From the NCBI RefSeq assembly GCF_047948215.1, contig NC_134456.1:57358029-57422028 (forward strand): a DNA stretch of 64,000 nucleotides. Direction: 5' to 3'. The position numbers and the translations under genes were made by a program. Positions 11,906 to 24,700 of this stretch are shown piece after piece. This DNA comes from Lycorma delicatula (taxonomy: Eukaryota > Arthropoda > Insecta > Hemiptera > Fulgoridae). The stretch's first letter is position 1; each line of letters begins with the position of its first letter. The notes beneath the pieces were generated by a model. That model was not told where the DNA came from, searched no databases, and saw only the letters and a list, made by a program, of their open reading frames with translations.

Positions 11906-13119
11906 AAAAAAAATTCTTTAAAATACTACATTTTACTACAAATCTTATGTATTTTTCATTTCGTTTAACAAATAAGTATCAGTGGTTGTGAATATTTTTA
12001 AGAATTTTCTACCATCTTTAGAATAAAAATGATTAGGATAAACGATTTGTCTTTCTAATAGCTAAATTTCTGATTTCATATTACATGAAAAAATTTATAT
12101 ATCTTAGCAAATCTGTTACCAAATCATTATCTTAGCAAATCTAACGTTACCATTTAGTATATTTGATATAGTATTTGTGTTTTTCAGTTTTATAATTTGA
12201 AAGAATCTGCTGTGATTGATAAGCAAATGTCAAGAAAATATCCCTAGACATTTACAATTGTGAAAATTAAAATATTTCCAAGTATTAAATATGAATTAGT
12301 CTTATTTAAAATACAATATGTACATTAAATTTTAAAAGATCAGTACAGTTTTTTTTTACAAACGTTTTTATTAATTGTATTTAATTTATGATATTTATCG
12401 AAAAATTTACTAGTAAATATAAGTAATTACATTTATGTAAATCTATATTTATAAAGTAAATCACATAATTTTTATATGACGCCTCAATCTGTAGCTGTTC
12501 TTGTTTTTAGGTCACTGTGCTACAAAGCCTGAAATCTGTTGGAATGGAAGAGAGATAGAAACAGGTGGCTATAAAGAATCGATACGTTGTGGGTGGTATA
12601 CTCAGCGTGAATACGGCTGACAACACACACCCTACCCGTAAACTCCCACAAACTCTTACAACGCTCTTTTCCCCACATCCGTAAATAATACGATCATTGA
12701 TATCAGTGCCTGTTTTTTGTTGTATTCCATATTTAGAATTTAATTTTTTTTCATATTAGTACAGAATAATAGTTAACATGAAAAATAAAAATAAAAAAAA
12801 CTTTACTATAATTGAGCTTTAGATGAGAGAGTAGGTCATAGAAATAAATAGATAAATATTTTTAAAGAAAAATAAAATTCACGGAGGTGGCTCTTTTATT
12901 CTGAGATAATTCTGCTCAGAATAAATTTCTAAAACTGTTTTGAATGGTAGAAGAAACAGAGTCCCATATTTCTTTGAATAATATTGTAATAATTTGAGAT
13001 GTAACCTTCCTTTCTCTAACTCTTTCTTTTTAAAGTTGTTTTGCACAAGTATCACTAACTGAAAATAAAGGATAACATTTTATTTATTATATGAATTAAC
13101 TCGAACTTATTAGATGGTA
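11906..13119. other. AT-rich DNA with one exon-like, cysteine-bearing patch
   Basis: At 12,511-12,620 a good splice acceptor (gttcttgtttttag) is followed by 35 open codons ending in TGA, containing CWNGREIETGGYKES, then RCGWYTQREYG. Three cysteines and the C-x-x-G-(x)n-G-(x)n-C spacing loosely recall the start of a single-domain von Willebrand C fold. It could equally be chance. A terminal exon is possible. No partner exon was located on the plus strand. Confidence 0.25.
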
Positions 13120-13850
13120 ATATAAAAAAAAATCTGATGTGGACTCCATATGACTTTCTTGTACGCCTTTTAAATTACATATATACATTATTAAAATTAC
13201 ATCAAATTTTATTTCATTAATAACTTTTGATATTGTTTCATATTTTTTTTTTTATTATTGGATTATTATTTATCGTAATTTTTTTTACAATCAGAGTTTA
13301 ATAGTTATTAATAAATCAATATATTTAAGTTAAAAAAAAAAAATAAAAAAAAAGGAGATGGAGTCTGATTCAAACCGATGTGCCTTCCCCTTGTAAGATC
13401 CAAATATTTCATTAATTAAAATGTTATTTGGCTATAACTCTGGAACCAATGAAAATAAATACCACTTATGATATATCATTGAAAAGCTCTCAATGAGGGC
13501 TTATTGCTGTAGTTAAGAAAAAGTGAAAAATCTAATTGTTTTTTTTTGGATTTTGGGTTTTTTTGGACATTTTTGTTTCAGTCGATTGCAATCAAAAGGG
13601 AAGGTGCACAACTAGATGTCACAACAGATCTAAATCCAAAATTTCAACATACTTATCGTTTTATAACTTAAAAACTTATCGTTTTTGAGTTATGCGAAAT
13701 ACTTACGTACGTAAGTACAAACGCCACACCGAAACTAGTCAAAATAGATTCAAGGATGTCACAATGGATACTTCTGTTGAAATCTGAAAATCGAATTTTT
13801 TCGCGATCGCAATTCTTCCTTTACTTCGTCACAGAAATAAAAAGTACTTT
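13120..13850. repeat. Dispersed repeat family, copy 2 (best preserved)
   Basis: This is the most complete copy. The head gatgtggactccatatgact and acgcctttta lead to an AT-rich central part, a tRNA-like segment in reverse orientation (cagattcaaaccgatgt type, near 13,358-13,390), gctataactctggaaccaat, the gtcgattgcaatcaaaag block, acttacgtacgtaagt, and the end ttcctttacttcgt. Having this uninterrupted copy makes it possible to recognise the LINE that splits copy 3 at 39.36 kb. No protein is encoded. Confidence 0.7.
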
Positions 13851-13929
13851 TCAAAGTTGACAACTAAAAATTATATTCTATATTAATTTATCATAAAAAT
13901 TTTATACAAAATAATTTACGCAGTAGTTA

Positions 13930-14059
13930 GTCAGAAAAAATAATCGTTCTGAGTGAACCTTGATTTGAGATTTAATAACTCGTGTAAATCATTGACTATA
14001 TAAATGAAAGAGTAATATGAAGTAATAACAAAATGTTAATTAAATATTCAAGTTGGATT

Positions 14060-14094
<35 letters not shown>

Positions 14095-14270
14095 AAATCA
14101 CATATTATATATTGATCTACACAAAATAAGAAATCAAGTATAGCTTTTTAGGTTTGAGATACATCGGCTGTAAGGTAACTATGAATGCATTAATAGACTA
14201 TGCATTATAATCAAATTTTCTTGATTTATTTTGTCAAAGGCTAGAATGTGTGATTACAGTATTCTCTGAA
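13930..14270 (+). repeat. Diverged dispersed repeat, copy 2, with 29-nt T-run
   Basis: Homologous to 1560-1890 in the same order and orientation. It carries ggtttgagatacatcggctg and aactatgaatgcattaa. A run of 29 T (14,063-14,091) occupies the place of a shorter T-run in copy 1. It follows closely after a copy of the other dispersed repeat, but in copy 1 that neighbour is missing, so the two are separate units. Confidence 0.55.
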
Positions 14271-15189
14271 TAAGAAATTTAGTTTTATAAATTCAAGATT
14301 ATTTAAACACTTTTCAAACTATTGCCATAAAAAAATACTTTTTTATATAAATATTTATATAATTGTATTATAAAAAATATCAATGTTACCGAAAAATTAT
14401 TACAAACATTATCATAAGAAAGGAACAATGGTTTTTGAATAGATACAAACTCATCATTTTATTGATATGTAGAAAGAAAATAGCACACATTTATACAAAT
14501 TTACATTTACATTTATACCTACTGGCACTGGTAGTCATTAAAAACTAAAATGATTGTTTAATTTACAAAATCATTACTATAATTTGTTTTGTAATGCAGT
14601 ATAATGAAATATATAACAAAAAAAAAACTCTTAGTAGCATCAGATTTTTTAACGTAAAAACAGCTAGTCTTCGACTAGCTCGGAACGAATATGTAAATAG
14701 GTGGTATATGGAATGTACCGGTCTGATGTGTAGTAAAAACGTGTCAGAGTTATAAAATAAATTGAAGATCAAAACTGAAATTGATAAAAAGCATTTCAAT
14801 TTTAAAAATACATTTTTTATTCTTTTTTGACACGTAGTGTAATTTTTTTTATCGTTAGCATTTACAATCGATACCAAATAGGGGATAATAAGTAAATTTT
14901 ATTCAAATAATCACGTGAAGAGAGGTCTCCGACTAAACCCTTCATTAAAAAATTCAAAGGTTTTACATCTTATACATAGGAAAAGCGCTTATACAGATGG
15001 TACATATAAAGTTCAATTTTTAACTTAGCATTAGAATTAAATCACACGAAGGAAATATAAAAATAAAAACAGTGTCATCAGTACCAATATATGAAAACAA
15101 TACTATTGATAAAATAAACATTCGTCGGTAAATAGAAATAGCTACAATTCATAAACTATCTAAGTGACATTCACTACAGAGCGACAGAG
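14271..15189. other. AT-rich DNA, no gene seen
   Basis: No supported coding sequence. The 104-codon minus-strand frame (14,563-14,877) is low-complexity and hydrophobic with no recognisable domain. A perfect 8-bp hairpin with a 3-nt loop (agctagtc/gactagct) lies at 14,662-14,680. Confidence 0.45.
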
Positions 15190-18100
15190 TCATCATGTTT
15201 CCCCACTCCTAGGTTCTATCCCAGGTCACACTCCTCTGGTTACAACTCCCTCGTCCAACACATGAAAACGTTTCAGTTGCCTGAAGTCATCGTTGTTGTC
15301 CAATAAATTTATTGCCAGGCAATTTACCTGTTTGTCTAACTTCTGTTTGTACTGCGAGAAAATACTTTGAATCTCTACGTAAACAGAAGGCAGAGATCAT
15401 GGCTAGATAACCATGAATTTCTCTACCCTTAAAGCATGGCGCCTCTGTTGTGGTCCTCACCAATTTATTTTTGAATTACCGGATTATTGTTGTTCCTTGT
15501 CGTGCTTTTAGCTGGATCCCATATGTCCAGATAATTTCAGGGATAACTCTGTAAATCAACAGCTTATTAGACAACATAAGTGTGAGTTTCTACTCAGCAA
15601 CCAGTTCAGTTCCCTATACTTGATGTTAAGCTGTTTCCTCTTTTCAACCAAGAGGCCCTTCCACGTCAGGCGACAGTCCAAGTTTACGTCAAGGTACCGT
15701 ACCCAATCCGTATGAGGGATTCAGGTAGAACTCGTGGACAATCACCTCTTTTCATCATAAATGTCATATGGCTCGATTGTTCATGAGTCATTTTCCATTT
15801 CGTCAGTCACACGTCGATCTCGTCTAACCCTGATTGAAGTTTAACTGAGGCTTGATTCCGATCTTCATTCTCAACTAGGATCACTGTGTTTGCAAAAAAT
15901 GCGATAATCACATAATTTGAAGTAGGATAGTCTGATGTGAAAATCGGATACAGAACAGCCCCAGAACAGAGCTAAGGAACTCCCGACTGGGAATCAGAAA
16001 ACGCAGGTAGTTTCTAACTTAACATGGAAAAAGCGTCCATCCAGGTACAAGACTAAGTACGAGTAGAATGGCTAAGGGAGGCTTTGTTTTACCTTAAACA
16101 GTAGACAAAGCGGCCAAACCTTATCAAAGGCCTGCTTATCATCAAAAAACGCTGCTGACCAGTACTTTTTCTACTCCAAGCACCTAGATATAATGGTAAC
16201 AGTTCAATAGGTTTGTTGAGGGCCCAGTAATAATGGTAGAATGCCCACTTCTGAAGTCAAACCGATGATCTGATACATATCAGATATCTCGTGTAAAGGT
16301 AGGCCCCAGCCTACGGAGGAACAGCTTTTCAAACAACTTAGATAGTATCAGTAGAAGACTTATAGGCCCGTAGTAAATAACATCATGAGGAGGTTTGCCT
16401 GGCTTTGGGACCATTACTATGTGGAATACCTTCCACTCAGATGGAAAACACACTGCTCGGAAGATTCCACTGAAAAGGTCGGTTATGTACCATATGGCCT
16501 TGTTCGGAAGCGTTATTAACATCTTATGAGTGATGAAATCAAAGCGTGGAGTCTTTTTTTATGTATAATCTGCCTTGATTACTTCTAGCTCCTCCGATGT
16601 TGAAAAAGGCTTAAATGGTAAACGTAGAGGAAGCGGACTCTCTGAAATTCAAGTATTTCATTTTCACCAGGACTGTACGCCCAGAGGTAAAAGACCTTGC
16701 TCAGATGAAAAGCAAATAGGTTGGCCTTTTCGGAGTCACTCCAAGCCCATGTTCAATTCGAAGCTTTCAAACGAAGCGTTGTAGGTGAAGCCCACCAGAG
16801 ATGCTTGGCGTCTTTCCATAAAGAGAGCCTGCCATTTGCGAGAGATCCTCAAGGTCATTTGTAATGACCTTCATTTCTAATGTACTTCAGCAGTCCTTTT
16901 AAGCTGTAAGCAACTCTGTTGAAAGAAGTCATATCTTCAGGCCTCCTGTAGCATTGCCAAGTTCTCCTAAGCCGTCTCCTAAGTATTAACAGATCTATCC
17001 CTTGGATAGACTTTACTCCCTTCATACCTCTCTTTCGGTGTTGAAAGCTAGGGACTTCTTTTATTACGGAGATTAAATGCTGTATTACATATTTAACATC
17101 AATGGAATACTTCATTTCACAAGTACAACTAATCTCTTCTCGACCCAGTCACGATATGAACCACAATCAATCCTGTTATTGTGAAGAACCGAAGATTTTT
17201 CTTCTTTATCCTTGCTGATGGCAAGTGGTTTGATGTCGAGTCGCAGTTGTTCCTAACCAAGGTGATGAGACACGCGAGATACAAAAATCAAGTAAGTCTT
17301 GCACCTTTGTTTGATCTAAGAATGGCCAGCACGTGGGTTGCAATCCAGAAATTACTTTGAGATGCATTTCGAAAACAGCTGCAGCTGCTTAATGTTCTCC
17401 CACGAGTAGTTATAAGTCTCAGACTCCATGAATATGCTTCGCGTTCCAGTCGCCTCTCTTTACAAAACGGGAGCCTAGAGTCTCAAAGAATTCTGTGAAA
17501 AACTCTGGGGGTGGTAGATAGTAGATCATTGAAAACCTGGTAGGCCAACTAGTCCAGATCTTCAACTGAGGTTGCATGAATTTGTTATTTACTGAATTCC
17601 GGAGAGTTGGTGATGTCTTATTGAATTTTAACTAACACCGCACTTTTTCCATGTGCCTTGCCATCTAGATGGTTCATCGCATATACAGAATAACCTCTAA
17701 CCCGAAAGTAGTTACGATCACTAACATGGGTTTTTGGAGATCAGGATGACATCTAATGATTACTAAAGACCATATTGATCAGACACTCCTCCCTTCGACC
17801 AACAAGAACATTGATTGACGTTCTATATGGTAATCTTGAGAAAACTGGTCATCAGCAAAGTTTGGTGATTAGCGTGGCTGAGGTATCTCCTAACTTCTCC
17901 TATGAGAAGTTCATAGACAAGTATGTCTAATATTCCTGGTTTTCTTTCATGAATTAATCCTAGTATTAGAATTGATATTGTTATCGTTGATGATGATAAG
18001 TGATTCATTTGTATTTATTATGTTTATTGAGAATACTGATATAATTATTGAGATTTCAATATCGAAGATTAAGAAGATTGTTGCAATTAAAAAGAAATGT

Positions 18101-18620
18101 GTCTGCGGGAAAATTTGCATTGGCTTTGTCAAAACATACCGACCCTTTGTCTCAAAATTCAGGCTGAGTAGCAGTAGTCCTTGTGATGTGGTGCACACTT
18201 GTTGCCTGTTTCCTCTCCAGTAATTCTCTATAAACTCTTCTCTTTGTTGGAAAGTCCGCTGTACTCTGCCCTTCCGCATACTTGACAAAAGCGGTACGGT
18301 CACATACAGTTACTTTTGGTATGGTCATTCTGCTGGCAGCACATACACTGTACAAGACCTGAGAATTTTCTTGGAGTTCCAAAATTCACAGTACAGTTAG
18401 CAACGTATTTCAGTTTAGACATCTCCTTGTTTTTATCCTAAGGTTTAAGGTTAATAAAATAAAACTATTGATATTGGTTCTTTTGTCATCCTACATCGGA
18501 CGTTAATAGCACTACGAGTTCTGGGCCGGGTTCTTCAGTTTTCTCCTTAACATTTTGTTCTCGAACATAATCTCATCGGACACATCACACACAAAATCTT
18601 AGGAATTAAACCTAATAACT
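15190..18620 (-). mobile_element. Decayed Jockey-clade LINE (copy A)
   Basis: On the minus strand the modules occur in the correct LINE order. First is an ORF1/gag zinc knuckle, decayed but readable as CQQNDHTKSNC (about 18,312-18,356), preceded by MTKEPISIVLFY. Next is an endonuclease segment with RGYSVYAMNHLDGKAHGKSA (about 17,600-17,710). A linker follows, RRLRRTWQCYRRPEDMTSF (16,900-17,000). The RT start reads PLPNKAIWYITDLF-like, then IVMVPKPGKPPHDV and SLLLILSKLFEKLFLRR (16,280-16,522). The RT C-terminus reads PEIIWTYGIQL. Dozens of stops and shifts kill every frame, and the RT active-site block around 15,900-16,150 is unrecognisable. The Jockey assignment rests on the endonuclease and RT-start wording. 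It is long dead. Copies at 57.3 and 58-59.8 kb share the zinc-knuckle wording, so one family is likely. Confidence 0.8.
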
Positions 18621-19637
18621 TGTTTTATATCTTAAGAGTTTATACATTCTTAAACAGTTTATATTTTACCTGCTAGGTTATATCCGGCTATATAGTTGAA
18701 CAGACTTATTCTGTCTATATGTATCTATTTTTATATATTCAAATAATTTCTATCAAACGTAGTATAATTTACCTGAACCGTTACTAAAATAATTATCATA
18801 CACTAAAATAATCATTTTTAAAAGAAAAATAAAGGCGACATTCTGTTAATAAAAAATTTTAAATGATTCATTTGTACAAAAAAAGATTAATTATATTTAA
18901 AATAGAAATAACTTGGTTACTAAAGTTATACTTAGTTACTAAGTTAGTTAATTAATCATATATACCTATCCTTTCATCACTGTTATGAGAATATGATTAC
19001 CGAAACCGCTGACTGTAATCAAAACCGTCAACAAGATAAGTTATTTTTTTATTGATATAACAAATCTTCAAAGTTAATTTTTTTTTGTTTTAGTATAAAT
19101 TTTCTCCTGCTATTAATTATTTACATAACAAAAGTAAATCATCGTATTCACTAGATGTCAACTGAGATTACATACTGTTACAAACACATTTACGTAGTTT
19201 TGGTTGTGTGCAACAGTAAGCCACCATTTGTACGTCAAATTACGTCCAAGTTAAACGTAATAGTGCCAACAAAAATTAATAATGTCTCAAAATATCTTTT
19301 CATTTCACTCCTAAATTTTACTTTATTTCATTTTTACAATTTAGCCTGCTACATCTATTCTAATACAAACCTTATGCCAATTTTGAACGGTGCATTTTTC
19401 TTTTGGTATTTTTTTTTTTTTATAGTGATACAACTTAAAATATCGGGCGGTCAAACAATTTGATTTATTTTAATTGTGTAAAAAAGTTTTAAATCCTTGA
19501 TTTCAATTTATCAGAAATAACTAAAACTTCAATTAGCTATTAAAAATAAGTTTTAACTTTTAATAATAAAATAATTAATAATACAACCAAAAATGCTTTA
19601 GTCTACTAAAACAACAAAACACAAAAAAAATACTCAC
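18621..19637. other. AT-rich DNA, probably intronic
   Basis: No domain was recognised. A 102-codon plus-strand frame (19,155-19,463) ends in a hydrophobic low-complexity stretch and has no supporting motif. If the exon at 19,638-19,801 is real, this stretch would be the start of its downstream intron on the minus strand. Confidence 0.4.
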
Positions 19638-19801
19638 TTAAACCGAACCACATACATGCCATCATTCTGAATTTCAGGTCGACTTTCGAACTTTTTCGGT
19701 CGATTCTCTTGGCCACAGTCCAACTGGCTCAAACTTTTGGCGGCCGGATGTGTTAAAAATGTTTTGTTATAAAAACTTTGATCTATATTTCTGTCATTGT
19801 C
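19638..19801 (-). CDS. Candidate internal exon of an unidentified host gene
   Basis: This is the only patch in the window that reads like intact host coding sequence. On the minus strand, after an acceptor (AG at 19,803-19,802), 54 codons are open, containing FYNKTFLTHPAAK, SLSQLDCGQENRPKKFE and EIQNDGMYVVRF. The codons are GC-richer than the surroundings. The frame ends two bases into a codon at a strong donor, gtgagt (reverse complement of 19,632-19,637). It starts in phase 0 and is 164 bp long. I do not recognise the protein; a single cysteine and many charged residues suggest a soluble segment. A second acceptor (AG just before 19,808) would lengthen it by 7 bp. Partner exons are uncertain: a possible upstream one lies at 26,123-26,204 on the same strand. 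It could be a retained TE fragment, but no TE family comes to mind. Confidence 0.5.
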
Positions 19802-20863
19802 CTGTTTTCTCAATTAAAAAAAATAAATTTAAATATTATTTTAATTTATTTTAAAAAAATTGTAATACGTTCCAATTCTACCATTTAAGACATCTTTATC
19901 AATTTTTTATATTAATTTTACAGCTTTTCTTATTTCATCGTTAGTATAATTTACAGATATTATGTAAGTAGATTATTATAAATTAATGGATAGTTAAGCA
20001 AAAAATTAAGGTGGATAATGTTGCTTAATTAAATTACATTAAAAATAATAAGCTAAATAATAAAAAAATACGGTAAATTAAAAAAAAAAATCACTAATTA
20101 AATATTTTTTGGTTATTATTTTTTAATTAAAAAGTAAGATTTTCAAATATAATATTACCTATTCATAGACAATAATATGGTCTTCTGTTAAATTCTACTT
20201 TTTTTATATTCGTCTTCAGTATTTAATCTTATTCCAAGAATTAGTGAACACACACTATTTTAATAAATCGAAAATTTTAATGATCGATGATGAGTAGGTA
20301 GGCTGATATGTCACGAACAAAAGACAAACCATTTAATTCATTAGTTCCATTATTATGGGTAAATTATAATAATTTTGCTGGTGAAGAGTAAATGAAAGCA
20401 TGGTAAAAACGAGTAGGTTGTTCACGAGTTCCGCGTTGACAATAAATTCTGGTCATACGTGTGTAGGAGTCTGTAGGGAGTTACTCGACAAGCGGCGTTC
20501 ATTGAATAACTACGTAGTTGTATAATTGAATTTCTGGAAAATATCTCAAAATACGAAGAACAGAATTGGCACCGGTACTAGTCTCCGTTTCCCAGAAGAA
20601 GCATATATAGATAAAAAACTATTAGGAGAAAAAGTATTTCACAAATTATTTTTCGATTACATCTTACTATACTTTTCCAAACGATATAATTTTTTTTCTA
20701 AAAAATTAAAACTGTAGTAATACACCATTCGTTTAACCACTTATTAAATATCATATGTATAAATTTAGACTATGTATAAATAAACTCCTTTTAACAGATG
20801 TAAAAACTCGAAATTAAATTTGCAAGGAAGTTCTATATTTTTTTTTTTTTTTTTAATTTTTAA
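19802..20863. other. AT-rich DNA; small GC-richer patch at 20.4-20.6 kb
   Basis: Mostly AT-rich. A patch at about 20,420-20,620 is less AT-biased and has short open stretches on both strands (for example MNAACRVTPYRLLHTYDQ on minus, starting at 20,503), but no domain and no convincing splice sites. It could be an untranslated exon upstream of 19,801. This is speculative. Confidence 0.3.
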
Positions 20864-21720
20864 TGTTGTCGCGTGTTCGCGGTTCGATCAGGATACTGAG
20901 AGATTGGCAATTGATAATATAATTACAATTTATTATTTAAAGAACATAATTAAAGCAAGACAAATCAATAATAATTAGAATACAATTATGGCAAGACAAT
21001 AATGGCAACAGCAAACAACAATAATAATAAATATCAATAATAAACAAATTATAATCGTAGTAATCACAAGAACAACAACAATAATAATAATATATGTAAT
21101 AATAATAATAATAACAGTCAGCGATTACATACAAAACAGAATTTAAAGTAATCGTCAGGATTTATTCAGAGGTAGATAAATATTATTGGAAACCAGAATT
21201 CAGTCTCGCTGAGAAAAGACATTAGCATGACCGCCATCTTAACACTTTTAACCGCAATATACAATCGCAATGTACAACTGTTATATTAACAACAATGGTA
21301 TAATAGATAAGACAAGTATAAAGTTCTTTCACTGCAAATTCCTTTGCTGTTCACAAATAAAACTACCCAACAATTTACGAATGAAATATAGTACATTATC
21401 TCTTTCACTTTTAGTCTTACAGTAACTTGCTGAATAATTTCTTGTTTTCATGTACTGGAATTACTTGTGACGTCACCATAATCAGATAGAAACTCGCATA
21501 ATAACTCTATTGTAGAACTCTCTCGCAGACTCACATCTCACAGACTCACATCATAACGTCTTGTTTAGACTGACTTCAACAGGTCTTCCCCGGAGTATTT
21601 ATACTGTTATCCTCTTTACCTGCAGAACCAGATCCAGTTGAGCGTGAAAACGATCGACCGAATTCTTTCATTTCCATGCATTCCTAACCTGGGTGCGATA
21701 ACTCTTCTCACGGAACAACA
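20864..21720 (-). mobile_element. Putative solo LTR of an LTR retrotransposon
   Basis: The 857 bp block starts TGTTG and ends CAACA, the short inverted termini typical of LTRs. Read on the minus strand it has promoter architecture: TATAAATA (21,603-21,596), a TCAGTC initiator with its A 32 bp downstream (21,571), and AATAAA (21,166-21,161) about 400 bp further on. This fits U3-R-U5. GC content is higher than in the flanks except for an (AAT)n expansion inside (21,020-21,115). There is no primer-binding site, polypurine tract, gag or pol next to it, so it would be a solo LTR. I could not find a target-site duplication, so the exact ends are uncertain. A host promoter is the alternative. Confidence 0.45.
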
Positions 21721-24700
21721 CCTGTTTAGGTGTGTCAGTGGGTAGTATTACAAAAGACGATTGTTAAACGGACTAGTTAACTTTACTAAAAGAGTTTCTT
21801 TTAGTCCCTTTCTGGATTCCTCCCACATTATATTTTCTACTACTTTCTTCTTAATCGGTAGGAATCCGTTTCTCAGGTCCGTTATACCGGTCTTGTTACA
21901 GTATAATTGTTTTACTTATAAAGTTATCGCATCCCCTGAAACAAAAACTCCACGCAAAGTTTAAAAATGTTTCAACGTGTATTAAAAATATTAAATTACC
22001 CACAGCAAAAATGTTGATGACAAACACATCTTCAAACACGCGTAGAAATTTAATCAAAATTCATTCACACGAAAAAACTATATATATATAAAATTCGAAA
22101 GCATTACACATTTTCAGATATTCAAATAATTGAACTTATGAACAATAAATTTTTTCATTGAAATCTCATTAAAGTTTGTATAAAAAATTGTAGTGAAAAC
22201 AATGAACTTATTTTTTAGATAAAAAATAATACATTCTCCCCGGCGTTTGGTTTTCTTCTTCCAGCGGTACGCTAGAAAATAACCTGACCAGTTTTATGTC
22301 ACACAATTAAAAACGGACAGAGGGATTCGGGTAAAGTAAAAGAGATAGAAAATGATATATTTTAGGTTAAATTTTTATCTGGTTTGATGAAATAAAATAA
22401 TACATGGTGACAAATCATCATTATTGACGATTATTTGTTTTTAACACACTTCAACAAAAGCTGATTAACAGATATTATGTTCACAATCTCAGAATTATTA
22501 CTTCTATTATGTTAAAGTAGATTATGGTAAGATTCTTTTCAGGCACAAAAATTTTATTTCTAATAAATTTTCTTTCCAATCAATTTCTGTCGTTTATTAT
22601 ACAACAATGAAAAATACTTTTAATAAAGGCATCTGCTTATCAACAATTTACTTTTATATTTAATTTATAAAACGAAATACGTAACGAAGTGAAAAAATCT
22701 GCATAACCTTTGGAGACAGGCTTTTTCGGATTTACATAAAAATCCTTTTAAGTAGCACCAGAAGGGTAATGAAGTACAAAACCTAGCAGGATAATTATTT
22801 ACGTGCACTTATAAAAATATGATTATTTTCAGCCTCAACTGCTAGTAATATGTAAAAACCGGGTAGAATCCGACTATAAAATATATATATTTAACACAGT
22901 TTTCAAAGTAATTAAAGATCATGCCAACAACATAGTTTAATAACTCATACTTACTTTTAAATTTAACGATAAGTTATGATTAGTAATTGTAATATATATA
23001 TATGTCCAACTATCCAATGAGTAGTTATATGTTTATTGATAAATTAACAACTTACCATTTAGTTTAGAAATTGCACACTACAACAATCTGATGGCTTGAT
23101 GGAAAAATTGGGTATATCTCAATATATACTATCCATTGGGAGTCATCATACATTTATTTTCTGTTAAAATACATACAAAAATTTAGAATAAGAAAGACTT
23201 CTCTCTTAATACTGAAACAAACAAATTTTAAAATAATTGACTACATATTATTAAAATTCTTTACGATAATAATAAAGATACGAAAAATTAATTGCTAAAT
23301 TTAGGTACTATAATTGCCTATAGAAATATTAATCAATGTAGTCGGGAATAGCGGTACTATTTTACTGGTAAAATCCTTTTACGTAAAAACGTAACTCTTT
23401 AAAAGTCTTAAAACGTGAAAGTAATAGCCAAATTTCTATAAATTATTACACAAAATAGTCATTCTTGAGAAAAATGGACTCTAAGAGTATAGCCGGAAAT
23501 GTTCCGTAACCAATAAAATTATGACATTGATTTATTCTTAAATAAAAATCAAGCGTATTTTCATGTAGATTACGTTTCTTTATCATGTAAATTTATTGAA
23601 AATTAAAGAAACTAATCCGATATTTTGGTTTCTGCATTCCAACAAGTTAATAGAATAAAATTAGTTATTTTATCTCCTATTAGAGAAATAGGAAATAATA
23701 ATCCTTGTCATTTTTATAAACCTAATAAAACATGAGATCACTACGAGATATCATTTTTATAACAGAAAAATTAAAAAAATAAGAAAAAATACAGAAAATT
23801 TTAATCATTCTCATGGTAATAAGTTAATTAATTCTTGATTAGCAGGATAAGAATTTTTTTAAAAGAAAAACCGCCTTTTTATGTTATACTGCTAGTAATA
23901 GAACCTTGTTCATACCCATACATGTAAGCGCAGGTTTCACTTGTATTCCACGGAATATTAAATCAAAACATTGAGCAAAAAATTTAGATCCCATGATTTT
24001 CGAAATTTTACTTAAAATTATTTCAAACGTTTTTAATTTATTAGTAACGGGTATCAATTAAAAAAAAGGAGTTATTTAATCAAGATTACGTCATCATAAT
24101 TTCAACATGATATAAATAATACTTTGTAATAGTTGTAGAAGATTTTTTTTTTTCGAGTAGTAAGATATAAATCGTAGTTATACATAAATCAAAACGTCAA
24201 TGTGTATGTATGTTTGTAATCCTACTGTTCGCAAAAACTCAAGAACTGCTGGGTCGATCTAAATGATTCTTTTAACAATGCATTTACTGACTTTGAAGAG
24301 TGCTTCAGAAGTAAATTAAACCAGCTAACTATATCAATTAAATTAACAGTAAGTTTTAACCTTTTTTTAATTGTTTTGAGTATCAATACTTTTATTTAAA
24401 ATTCACTAAATCACGTTTTTCAAGTGAGAGCTATATATGTTTTCGCAAGTGAAATTTAAAAAAATAATAAACATTATTTTCGGTTTCTATCTATTAAAAT
24501 TGAGAAAACTGTTTTTCAAACAGAGTTATTCAATAAAACATTTATTGAACCATGATTCTTATAAGTTGGCGAGTGACGTAATTTTCATAGTGAGCCCTAT
24601 TGGTATTCTGTAGTACGTGTAATTAAGTTTTTTTGTAAATAATTGCTAATATACTATTTCATTCATGTAATTTTTGCATTCCAAACAAGATAAATTCAAA

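Noticed and set aside
17972..18223. 83-codon plus-strand frame
   Set aside because: Lies antisense to the decayed Jockey element; composition explained by that element and low complexity.
20937..21134. 65-codon minus-strand frame rich in Tyr, Cys and Asp
   Set aside because: It is a translation of an (AAT)n/(AAC)n microsatellite inside the putative LTR.
22240..22320. Exon after the acceptor-like ttcttcttccag
   Set aside because: The frame closes after 14 codons and the reverse strand offers an equally good acceptor; ambiguous.
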